Below, piece by piece: positions 21,601 through 33,600 of a stretch of 64,000 bases of DNA. Source of the stretch: Distichodus sexfasciatus (taxonomy: Eukaryota; Chordata; Actinopteri; Characiformes; Distichodontidae); contig JAVGVS010000549.1 of the NCBI GenBank assembly GCA_032718565.1, forward strand, positions 1-64,000. The letters are read 5' to 3'. How positions within the stretch are numbered: position 1 is the stretch's first letter; every line of letters begins with the position of its first letter. Position numbers and translations under genes: made by a program. The notes under the pieces were generated by a model that did no database searches, had not been told where the DNA came from, and saw only the letters and a list, made by a program, of their open reading frames with translations.

Positions 21601-24600
21601 TTTTTAAGAATACACTTCTGTTAATAGACTGGATATCGAAATCTTTCATATTGAAAACTGTCAGTCAGTTTCCACTTTTAGCTTAAAATGTATATTTTGT
21701 GTCCTATTTATTTATATATTCTTTATTCCATGTGCCCTATCTGTTCTTTGTTCTCTCTGTTTCTTGTTGCACTGTGTAAACTGGAGCCACGTCTTCTCGC
21801 TTCTCTGTATACAGTATCTGTACAATATATAGAAGAGATGACAATAAAGTTTACTTTGACTTTTGACTTTGAACTTTAAACTAGAAGTAGGAAGAGCGAC
21901 AATCAGGATGCAGTATTCAACCTTTAGCTACGGTATTGAAATTGTCTTTTACACTGAATGTGTATAAGATCTGTAACAGTTTCAATATGTTTATACAGAC
22001 ACTCTATTAAATAAAATAGTATCTATTAAAAAATCTGACTAACATTCAAGTTGGATCAAGTATGTGCAGAATAAAGTAATGTTTTGAACAAAAATGCACA
22101 TAATAAAAAGCGTGTAAGCACGCTCTTACTCATGCTCTTACTTTGCTAGTGTTCACAGATTCTGTTCTTACCTAAAATTAAACCTAAAATTAGAAAACAT
22201 TAGTGAATGGCAGCATATTTGTGATAAAACTGTGTAAATGGGTTTTAAGAACAAATAGTTTTTGAATGAGGTTCATTATTTATATCATTAATCGCATGAA
22301 ACACTATTACGGCACGTTATGGCGAGTAAATGTGGTGTTATATGTGAAGCCCATGCCATCATGAGGAGGTGGCTGCTGCTGAGCGACCCGGACGACTCCA
22401 GCTCTGGGGCTCGAGGTTACCTTAAGGTCAGCATGATCATTGTGGGAACTGGCGATGACCCCCCGGTATGTACACTTAAAAAAAATTAATTTTTTGCTTT
22501 TTCTGTTGTGTACAGAAAGTAGTGTAGTTTTATTTTGGCTGTGCAGGTGGAAAAGAGAGAGCAGAACGAGGAGCTGGACGACATCGAGAGTAACCTGCTG
22601 TTACCTGCTGGGGTCACCATGCGGTCAGCTACACTCCGACTTAATGTGTATCGTGCAGAGGACATGCCGCAGAGTGAGATTGCACACACACACACACACA
22701 CACAACTACTAAGAAGAATAACTGTACATAAAACCTAGGTTTGTGTGAGGTGAAATATATCGGATGACAAAATAAAACGTCTATGGTTTTACGTACTTTG
22801 TGGTGTCGCAAAATACACTGTTTACAACAATATTTTTTGGGCGCCACATCGATGTAGGCACAGAGAATACTATAGCGCTATATTTGTGCTCTAATTCTCT
22901 GGTCTGTCTGCCCTTGAGCTCAGATCTATGGAACGCCAAAGGTGCCACAATTCGACTTAACGACACCTTACTAGAGCGCTGTAAAAAGCGTTATCTTTTA
23001 GAGACATTTTATGGTGTAAAAAGCAGAGCTGCGTAAAAAGCACTTATATATTAGCGTACCACAAAATACTGTGTTTATAACAGATAAAATGGCATAAAAA
23101 CAAGTGTTTTACTGTCAATTGCGTAAAAATGTAGGCGAATCGTGGCACCTTTGGCGTTCCATATGAGCGAGCGTGGAGTTGAGCGCACACAGATACCAGA
23201 TTTTGCTTGCAAAAGTTCCAGTGAATTTACAGAAAATCTACTATATTGTGATATATATCGTTATCGAGATATGAATTGACTTATATTGGGATTTAAGATT
23301 TTGGTGATATCGTGCAGCCCTAATATAGCCACAAACAGTGATTATCGGGGTCCAAGTACAGAATCTCAAATAAACCCACCCGCCAGATAAAATTTGTCGT
23401 ATTGTTCAGATAGACTGTAACTGTGACTGTAACATTCTGTCTTTGTTCATCACAACAGTGGACGATGCTTTTGCCGAAACAGTCAAGCACATGTTTGGAG
23501 GAGAAGGTGACAAGAAAAACCTGGTGGATCCTTTTCTGGAAGTTAACTTTGCAGGCAAAAAGGTACAGGAAATGATTTGTGTTGCAGCTCTTTTGCACGT
23601 TTTAAGTTGTGAAGATACTACTGTGTGTTGTGTTGTCACATGATTCTGGTCTGTCCAGTTGACCCCATCACCCCATGTTGTCCCCATGAAAGGTACTACT
23701 GAGTTACTCAAGAGCTACGTACCGTCCCAAAGCACTGCTCCCTAGGCGTTGCCAAAAAAGCTGCCCACTGCTCCGTCATGACTGCGCACTGTGCTGTGGT
23801 TCACAATGACAAATAATCACTCACTTAAATTCACAAAGATACACACGCTGTCATTCATAAAAAAAATATCGCAGCTTTAATAGTGGAGCAAATTTACAGA
23901 ACAAACTATGAGAGGAAAAGTTTCCCTAAAAATCAATCATTCATCGTCAAATCATTATTAATCGATTTTATTAATCGTGATATTGATTTAAGGTGATATC
24001 ACCAGAAGCGCTAACTGCTTTGGTAACGGCATCAAGGTACTCAGAGGAGAATACAAAGGACTTTTACTACATTTCCATGGTCATGCACAAACTCAACAGC
24101 CTTGTTCTCACTGGGCAACATCCTCCGTTTACGTCCCAGAGGAACCCGAACCACAGTCCACACCAGTGCCAGATGCAGATCGCTTAGTGGTGCTTTCCCA
24201 GGGACTGCTCTGTGAGAATGCGGGTGTTGGGTGTGTGTTATGTTCTTAATGTGTCTTTATATTTGTTTTTAAGATATGCACAAAAATCATTGAGAAGAAT
24301 GCGAATCCCGAGTGGAACCAGATGATAAATTTACAGATTAAGGTAAAGAAAATGAACAGCTTCTGATGCTCTATATTCTCATCGATGCACTTGTTGGGAT
24401 ATTTTGTCAGTGACCTCTCCTTATTTTAGTTTCCATCAATGTGTGAACGCATCAAGCTGACTTTGTTCGACTGGTAAGTTGTCATATTTGTAGAACAGTT
24501 TCATACCTGACCTTGTTGGAAATTTACTCCAGTTTTGTTGTGTCGCTTCCTTTTTGACAGGGACCGCTTCACCAGCAATGATGCCATTGGAACCACCTAC

Positions 24601-27600
24601 TTAAATCTGACTAAAATAGCTTCCTCTGGTGGAGAAATAGAAGGTACTCTTCCTCATTTCTGCCTCGCAACTGGAAAACTTCTGTGAATGACTCATCCAG
24701 GCAATTGCAAGACAACGTTTAGTTAAATATGACTGAAAATGTTTAGCTTCTAAAATATTTTCAAATGTGTTTTCAACAGAACCACCTGAAAATGCTGTGA
24801 CTCCATCGTCTGAAGGTATTGATCTTGCTACATATCTGAAATGGTGTAGGTTCTAAACAACTAAAAACAGTTTAGGGTAATGGGGAGGTTCGGTGGTTAG
24901 CACTGTCATCTCACAGCAAGAAGGTCCTGGGTTTGATCCTCGGGTTCCCCGTAGGGCCTTTCTGTGTGGAGTTTGTGTGCTCTCCCTGTGTTTGTTGGGG
25001 TTCACACAGTTTAAGTTGATTGGAAACTCTAAAATGCCCCCATAGGTGTGAATGTGAGTGTGTTTGTGTGAGTGTGTGTGTGCCCTGTGGTGTGTTGGCC
25101 CTCACCCAGGGTTGTTTCCCGCCTTGCGCCTTTGGTTCTGGGATAGGCCCCAGTCACGAGCAAACAGCAAGCATGTTATCACTGTTACCACTGAGGTACT
25201 CATGAGGAAGGTACTGCTCGCTGAGCGCTGCCCATGTCAAGTGCCCACTGCTCCTTAACGGATGGGTCAAATGCAGAGGTCACATTTGGTTGTGGTGCGC
25301 TGTGTGCTGTGCTGTGTGCTAGGACATATCACCGTTTGCTCTCTCTGAGATGCAGCTCTGTTTCTTTCAGTGGACAGAATGGGGACTGAGGTTGGCTTTC
25401 TTCCAGCATTTGGTCCTTGTTACCTGAACCTTTATGGAAGTCCAAGGGAATTCTCTGATCTCCCAGACCCTTATGAGGAGCTTAATTTTGGAAAGGTAAG
25501 TGATATGTGCATTTCAGACAAATTTGGAGATTCGTCTAGAAGACTTGCTGTAAAAATCCTGCTCTTGATACGATTGATGATTTTGGAGGATATTGTTGAC
25601 ACACAGGTTATTGGATTTGCTACGGTTTGATTTGAACAAAGTATTATTTTACTGTTGCCTTCTGAATTAAATCTGAAACAAAGTGACCATTACCCTGCCC
25701 ACCACACATAAAATGTGTGGCTATGATGCCGTGTAAAATGACGAGATAATCACGAACTTAGACAAGATAATCACTAAACAATGTCAATTTATAACCAAAT
25801 TCAACAACAATTATCACTTTTTACAGAGAAAATATCTCAATATCAATGACACTCTACAGATAATTCTTAATATTTTAGGCTTTGCAAGGTATTGAAGCTA
25901 CACATAATATTATTATATTATAAAATATTTATATTTTATATTTGTTGTAAATGTTGGAGTGCAGAAGTTAAAGGATTTAGAAAATCAGTCAATGTGAAAT
26001 GTACAGATGTCTTTACCTGTCTAACAGTGTATCTCACAGTTAGTCTTTGTTATGAGCTCAGGATCAACACTGTGTTGGTTGTCAAGGCCGACTCATAGTG
26101 TGTGTGTGTCTGTGTCACAGGGTGAGGGGGTGGCTTACAGAGGCAGAGTCCTTATTGAACTTTCCACCCGGCTGGATGACAAGGTAGACAAGAAGGTGGA
26201 TGAGCTCCCCAATGATGACATCTTAGTGGCACAGGTAGCAACATGCAGCATGCACCGTCCTCCTACAAACTCCTACAAACAAACTTCACTTACTTATCCA
26301 GAAAAACTAGACTGCAACACTTTTCGGAAACGATTCGGAAACCGAGCACCAATGGCAAATGGAACGCACCAATATTTATAAAAATCAAAAACATTATATG
26401 CCACTACAGTGCATCTGTTATTGTAAATTTGATAGCTATTGTGTAGTAAACAAAGATAATAATGAAGCGTTGCTAGTTCAAGTCCCAGTCCAATAAAGGT
26501 ACCAATTTGTGAGCAATTTGGAAGATTGAGAACACTTTACAAATCTGACACTGGGCAGTAGGTAGCATAACGGTTAATGAATTGGCCCCAAGATCGGAGG
26601 GTCTCCAGTCCTAGTCCCGGACCGGTAAAGGTACCACTGATGTACTCATGAGCAAGGTACCGTCCCCAAGCACTGCTCGCCAGTTGCTGCCAAAAAGGTG
26701 CCCACCGCTCTGTGCTGCACTGTGTGCTGTGCTGTGTTCATAATGAGGAATAATCACTCACATAAATACTGCAGTTTACGGAGTGTTGAATCAAGCCGGT
26801 ATGGGTTAAGTGTAAGGGTTATAAGTGTAATTTGGTAATACTGGAAAAATTTGAGGAAATGAGAGTTATTAATGAGTGTCCCTATTTGAGCAGAAGTACC
26901 AACGTAAGAGGAAGTACTCGCTGTGTGCGGTGTTCCACAGCGCCTGCATGCTGCAGGAACCCGGAGAACCCGTCCAGTTTGAGGTCAGCGTCGGTAACTA
27001 CGGCAACAAGATGGACTCAACATGCAAACCTCTGGCGTCGACCACGCAGTACAGCTGCGCCGTGTTTGACGGTGAGCATCTCGTCATGCAGACCAGGAGA
27101 GATGTGATAAACGTGGACACAGAAACGGGGGAAACTGTATTGAACTGTATTTTTTTCCCTTTGATTTTCAGGCAATCATTATTATTACTTGCCTTGGGCC
27201 AATACGAAACCTGTTGTTATCCTCACTTCCTTCTGGGAGGATGTTAGTCATCGTTTGGACTCTGTCAACATCATTCTTTTTATTGCAGATAGACTGGTAA
27301 GATTTATGCCGTAGCCTGAAATTCACCAAGCAATGTCATTATGATATAATCCAGGGGTTTAAACTGCTTCTGTCCCAGGGACCACCACTCGGCGGTCATT
27401 GCTTTTTAGATATTTGCATTAAATTCATCACTCGTAAGGATGCCCAAATCATCTGGAAATGTGAAAAATAAATAAAATGAAATAAGTTTTAAAATGTGAT
27501 CTCAGTAGTGAAATGCATGTCACGCACCTCCTGCAATGCCGCTGCGCACCACTAGGGGCGGCTGACCACCAGTTGAAAACCCCTGATGTAGTCAGTTATG

Positions 27601-30600
27601 GTCTGCCACTGCATCGATGCACAACTGTCCATGTCTGCATTGTGATGCATCGATTATGTGATTAATTTCAACACTCCTAACACTCCAAACTCTCTAAAAA
27701 ACTTGGGCTGGGCGATATCACCACAAATCAATATCACAATTAATTGAACCTTTTTCCTCGATTACGATTAATGGAGAATTCCTTTGTTTGTTTATTAATT
27801 TTTGGTTGGCTTTTTTTTGGCCTGTACTTACAAGTTTTTACTGTGAATGTGCTCAGCTATAAAAGCTGAGATGTACTGGTAGAATTATTAAAATAATGAA
27901 AAGAATTTCACAAATATTTGAAATACCTGACATGAGTAAGATTATTTTGATTAGAGATTGTGAATGTCTGTGTCAATTAGTTGTCAGTTCATTGTCCAGC
28001 TCACGTTTGGACCATTTTAGTTGGTCGCTAGCTTAAAAGAGAACTTTTGGTCAGTTTCAACGTTTAGCTCTGTTGTTCGGTGTCACAGAGGCATGTGACT
28101 GCCTAAATAAACACTATTTTATACTGTTCTTTCAGAACTAATGCAGTTACATATGCACTGTGTTGTCTCATAAGGAATCGGTTTATGCTGCACTTGTAAT
28201 GACATTTTGAGCATGTTAAGAGGCTAAAAGCATGTTAAGAACCTGCCCGGAGTGGTTAGCGTTACAGTCGCTATGGTGCAACTAGATGGAGCATAAGTCG
28301 GTGTAGGCAGCACCAATTTTTGTTGTTTTTGTCACTAATGACAGCACTACGTGAGACCGAACACTGAGCTAAATGTCGAAATTGAATGAAGTTCTCCTTT
28401 AAGATGTGTTATAAACAGAATTAGGTTTTAATACCACTGGCCTGGCCCACCAGTTAAAAATGTTTTTTGATCCATCGACCTGGATCATGTTTAAAAATAA
28501 CCAGCAAATGACCAACATGAATCTGCACTGCTCTGTGTTGTTTCTTAAAGTGGCCTAAAAATCTTTTACATTTTGTGTTAGAGCATCTCTGCTTTGCTTA
28601 TCGTTAACAGCAAGCCAACATCATGGGACTGAAGACGGCCGTCCTGGCCAAAATTGTGGAGACGCGTCTGGCCGAGATTTGGCTCAAACTCATCAACCAG
28701 CTCATTGATGACCTCGCAAGGTAAAGCTATAATGAATGCAGTAACATAAGAAGTTTGTAATCATTTCATACTGTCCTACAAAAATCAGATTTTTGGAAAA
28801 GTTTGTCTGTTCTAAAGTGTGAGGTTGTGTATTTTAGTTTCCCGCTACCAGATCTCGACGGCAGGGCAAACCTTACAGCACTGGACATTCAGATCAAGAA
28901 GCTCAGGGACAGAACCGTCTCCAGCATCCGGGAAGCTGCTCAGCGCATGAGGGAGGAGGCCACCGATGTTAAAGCCACTCTGGTTGATATAGAGGACTGG
29001 CTGGAACGTCTCCTACAGATTGCAGAGGAGGTTTGATGCTCTCTGATCTTTATGTCATAGTTTAATGCGGTGTCAGTGTTCTTCAAGCATTGTGCACAGA
29101 AGTTTTATGAAAGCCAAAAAAGGAAAAATAATTATTTAAGATAAAAGGTTGTACACAGTAGCTCAGCTTTTACTTGCTTAGACATCTTAAAAACAACCTT
29201 GAAGGTCAAAGTCAAAGTCAAATTAAACTTTATTTTCATCTCTGCTATATAATGTACAGATTTACAGAGAGACGAGACGACGTGGCTTCAGTTTTCACAG
29301 TGCAATAAGAAACAGGGAACAAAAAAACAAATAAGGCACATGGAATAAACAGTATATACAGTACTGTGCAAAAGTTTTAGGCAGGTGTGAAAACACTTGC
29401 ACAAAGTCAGGGATTTTGTAGGATTATAGTCAGGTGTATGATCAACCAATTATACCAAACAGGTGCTAATGATCATCAATGTCACATGTAGGTTGAAACA
29501 CAGTCATTAACTGAAACAGAAACAGCTGTGTAGGAGGCTTAAAACTGGGTGAGGAACAGCCAAACTCTGTGGAAGACAGTTTCATGTCATGGCAAGATTG
29601 AGCACAGCAACAAGACACATGGTAGTTATACTGCATCAGCAAGGTCTCTCCCAGACAAAGACCTACCAGCCGAGTTCCTTCAAAAACTGTGTGCAAGTGT
29701 ACCTAGAAGAATTGATGCTGTTGTGAAGGCAAAGGGTGGTCACACCAAATATCGATTTGATTTAGATTTCTCTTTTGTTCATTCACTGCATTTTGTTGAT
29801 TGATGAACATAAATGATTAACACTTCCATTTTTGAAAGCATTCTTTGTTTACAGCATTTTTTCACACCTGCCTAAAACTCTTGCACAGTACTGTAAATAG
29901 AATACAAAATATACATTTTAAACTAGGAATGGAGTTAAATATAACTTTAAACTAGAACTAGAAATAGAGGTAGATAGAGAGACAATTTGGATGCAGTATT
30001 ACCTACAAAAGTGGAGACTGACTTTTACACTGAATGTGCATGAGGTTAGAAACAGTTTCAATATGAAAAATTCTATAACCAGTCTATTAATAAAACAGTA
30101 TCTCTTAAAAAGTCTGACTAACATTTACGTTTGTGCAGATATTTTAACAGCAGTGGAGAACCAGATTCTGTGCAATATTTTTCACGAATTTGTGCAGATA
30201 GTTAGTTAGAAAGTGACCAACGATATATACATTCAATGTTCAATGTAGCGGCAGTGCAAAAATTGTGAAATGTTATGGCAGTGTTGTAGCAACAGTCGTT
30301 TGAGGAGGATTACTATTTCAATCATCTGGCATTAAATGTATGCCAGATCAGCAACAGTTTGGAGTGAAGATACTGTACAGTTTGTAAACATAAACATTAT
30401 TCTTAAACATCTTTCCAGAGACAGTTTCAGTGCAACATGAATGAGATGCGTAGTTGCGTAGTTTGAGCTGTCTTTCAAGCTGAGTTTGGTTTTGGTACCC
30501 AGCTGACTTGACAAACCGGTTGAAAATGTTTTTTTGATCCATAACCAGCAAATTACCAACATAAATCCACCCTGGTTTGGGCTGCTTCTCGAGCAGTGAG

Positions 30601-33600
30601 AGAGTAAAAATCTCATGAATCTTTTCACTTCATGTTAGAACATATCTGCACCTCTTGCCAAAATAATCTGCACCTCTTGCAGGGTAATGCTAAACATAAT
30701 CTCTACACGTAAGGAGGCTGTGTTTTAGTCCCAACCTACTTAGACCTGATGTGAAAAGCTGTGAAAAACTGTTAAACTGCTTGGGGCAGTTGGTGGCGTA
30801 ATGGTATGGTGTTTGCCCCGTGATCAGAAGGTTGCAGGTTCAAATCAAGGGCCGGTGAAGTTACCACAGAGGTATTCATGAGCAAGGTACCATCCCCAAG
30901 CACTGCTCCCTAGGCACTGCCCTTGTTAGCTGCCCACTGCTCCCTCACTGATGGGTCAAATGCAGAGGTCACATTTCGTTGTGGTGCTGTGCTGTGGTGT
31001 GTTCACAATGACAAATAATCACTCCACAATGTCATAAAACTGAATTCAGAGGTTTCAGACATACTTTTCTGACACATTTCACATGTTAACAAACCATGGA
31101 CGGTTTTCACCTTAATGGGTCTTTAAGACAGCCATTCTGGCCATCATACTTACAAATGTATTTATTTCACCACCTATACATTCATGCAGATGTCTGTCAC
31201 ATCAAAACAGGGAAGAGTAACATAAAATATGAAGTTATAATTCAGTAAACCTTATGTAATCAATAGTTGCACCTTAAACATGGACAAAAATATATCGTAT
31301 GGGCAAACACTATCATTACCTAGCTGTAAAATCAGCGCTGAGACATGATGCTGTTCTTCAGGGAGCTATGCAAGCTGCTTTGACCAAAAGAAAAGTGGAA
31401 GGAGGGTCCGGGATGCATGTGGTCTCGCAGAATCATAAAATAAATATAACTGTTGGGCATCACACGCTTTCATTGGCAATTGATGTCTGGTCCGAATTAA
31501 AAATTAATAAACCAAGTGATTTTCATCCCAATGCAGCCGCAGAACAGCATGCCTGACATCATCATTTGGATGCTGAGAGGAGAGAAGCGCGTGGCTTTCA
31601 CCCGCATCCCAGCCAACGAGGTGCTTTTCTCCACACACAACGAACAGGCCACGGGAAAGCACTGCGGCAAAACCCAGACCATCTTTATGAAGGTAATGTC
31701 CAGACCTTTAATACAGAGCTTCATTCATTTGACTGTGCACTTCTAGTTTATAGCTCAACTGACACCGTTAGTCAAAAATGGAAGCTCTGTAGCTTTTACA
31801 TTTCTGTGAATGTTGACTAATCGCCCTTATTTCTTACACTGTTACTTTCAGAATTACATTTGCACCAAAGTGAGAATTATATTGCGCGCCACACCTGAAA
31901 CACGTAGCTACTAGAGGTAGCTCTGGGGTGTTGGTGGCTTAGTGGTAGGACATTTGCCTTTGGACCAAGAGATTGTGGGTTCAAATCTGACCTCTGGTGT
32001 TACCAACACTGGCTCCCTGAGCAAGACCCTTAACCCTAAGTTGCTCGCAGGGGAACTGTCCCTGAAATTAGAAAATGTAAGTCGCTCTGGAAAAGAGCGT
32101 CTGCTTAATGCTGTAAATGTAAATACCTTAAAAAAAAAAAAAAATTGTCTGGAGCACCACGTAAATAATTGTTGTTGAATTTGGTCATAAATTGACACAA
32201 CAGTGAGGTGTGAAAACTGGTCAAGTTATAGGTAAAGGTTCATAGCTCTATCTTTGCCAGAGTGTAATTTTCTGTCGACTGCTTTGACTGGCAACATAGT
32301 TTGTCTTCATATTTTAAACTTTGCAAACTTTTACCTGCTGAATATTTTGCATTTTTTCCAGTACCCAATGGACAAAAACAAAGGGGTGAAGATTCCTGTT
32401 CAGCTCCGTGTCAACATGTGGCTGGGCCTGTCGGCTCACGAGAAGAAGTTCAACAGCTTTGCCCAGGGAACGTTCAGCGTCTATGCTGAAATGGTGATGT
32501 TTTATTCTTGTTAAATACTACTGAGGGGAAAAATGGATGTGAAGCAGGAAGTTCTCATTTGGCCTCCAACTTATATGGCATCATAAAGACGTCTTTTTTT
32601 AATGTAATGTGTTTTGTACTTTTGACCAGTGTCTAACTAACTGCTCCTTTACAGAGGGGTTAAACGCAGGGGTCACATTTCATTGTGGTGCACTGTGTGC
32701 TGAGCTATGCTGTGTTCACAATGACAAATAATCACTCACTCATCAGGATGGAAAAGAACAATGAGCCTATTCTTAAAAGCCTAAAGCCTATGTCAGATTC
32801 ATGACTTGTTTTTAGATTGTTTGCAGGTTCGTTTTTATTATGATGAATGTTTACAGTATATTATACAACTGTAGAATGGAAGAAAACACAGTAATTTTGC
32901 ACAAACAGGCATGCTATAAAGTTAAAAATTTGTCAAAGAGCTATTCTGTGTTCGTAGAATAAATGAGAAAACATCGGTGTCAGAATCTTGATGAAAACTG
33001 TGGGTTCTAAGAACTATTTTTTTTCTCTGACAGTACGAGAACCAGGCTCAGATGTTTGGGAAGTGGGGCACCACAGGGCTAGTGGGCCGCCACAAGTTCT
33101 CCGATGTGACAGGAAAAGTGAAGCTGAAGCAGGAGTGTTTCCTGCCCCCGCGTGGATGGGAGTGGGAGGGCGACTGGTTCATCGACCCTGAGCGCTGGTG
33201 GGTGCTGCTGCTGTTGCTAACCTCAAAAATGTTTAAAATACAGAGGTGGAAAGAGTACTGAAAATGTGCTGTTACATTGGTTAAAATGCACTCAATTACA
33301 AGTAAAAGTACTGGTGTTAAAAAAGTACTTGAGTAAAAGTACAAAGTACTCTTCTCAAAAACTACTCAGAGTACTAATTACTTTTTAACCGATGGATGTT
33401 TTATTGCGTCGTCAATAGCAGGCATTCGATTCGATTCACCAGTATAAAATATCTACGTTCAAAGCACATTTCTCAGATGAACAAGGTGTAGAAAGGCAAT
33501 TCGTTTTGTAAATAAATGTAGATATAAAGCAGGGATTTTGTTTGTTAAAACAATGACAAAAATGTTACATACTGCGAACAACAACTGATAAGTGTCTTAA

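Larger units (their letters stand above)
19261..22465 (+). other. myof: myof exons 7-11: C2B domain and FerI-side region (residues 207-336)
   Basis: Exon 7 gives IRVRVIEGRQLPGNNIKPVV and VCGHTHRTRIRRGNNPFFDE, the signature opening of ferlin C2B. Exon 8 gives IFFYNVNMLPSDLLDENIYI, exon 9 VYNSFSLRSDSLLGEFK, exon 10 LDVGYVYDEP, and exon 11 HAIMRRWLLLSDPDDSSSGA then GYLKVSMIIVGTGDDPP. Exon 10 is only 31 nt. The exon 11 acceptor (TATGTGAAG) lacks a pyrimidine tract, but its position is fixed by phase and by the conserved HA(I/V)MR(R/K)W start. Confidence 0.9.
22547..25495 (+). other. myof: myof exons 12-18: C2C domain (residues 337-532)
   Basis: Exon 12 carries the acidic NEELDDIESNLLLPAG and VYRAEDMPQ. 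Exon 13 carries MDDAFAETVKHMFGGEGDKK and NLVDPFLEVNFAGKK, the calcium-site loop DPF. Exon 14 carries KNANPEWNQ, exons 15-16 LTLFDWDRFTSNDAIGTTYL with the second loop DWD, exon 17 a 12-residue linker EPPENAVTPSSE, and exon 18 TEVGFLPAFGPCYLNLYGSP. These are hallmark ferlin C2C elements. Confidence 0.9.
31537..33197 (+). other. myof: myof exons 24-26: FerB domain and start of DysF (residues 773-922)
   Basis: Exon 24 gives PQNSMPDIIIWMLRGEKRVA, EVLFSTHNEQATGKHCGKTQ and TIFMK. Exon 25 gives VQLRVNMWLGLSAHEKKFNS. Exon 26 gives YENQAQMFGKWGTTGLVGRH, KFSDVTGKVKLKQECFLPPR and GWEWEGDWFIDPER. These are FerB followed by the first DysF tryptophan motifs. Confidence 0.9.

Noticed and set aside
22486..22738. 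Alternative frames over myof exon 12 and the CA repeat
   Set aside because: Shadows of exon 12 and microsatellite translation (HTHTHT / CVCVCV).
29549..29803. 84-residue frame as a gene
   Set aside because: It is the remnant C-terminus of a Tc1-like transposase inside a deletion derivative.
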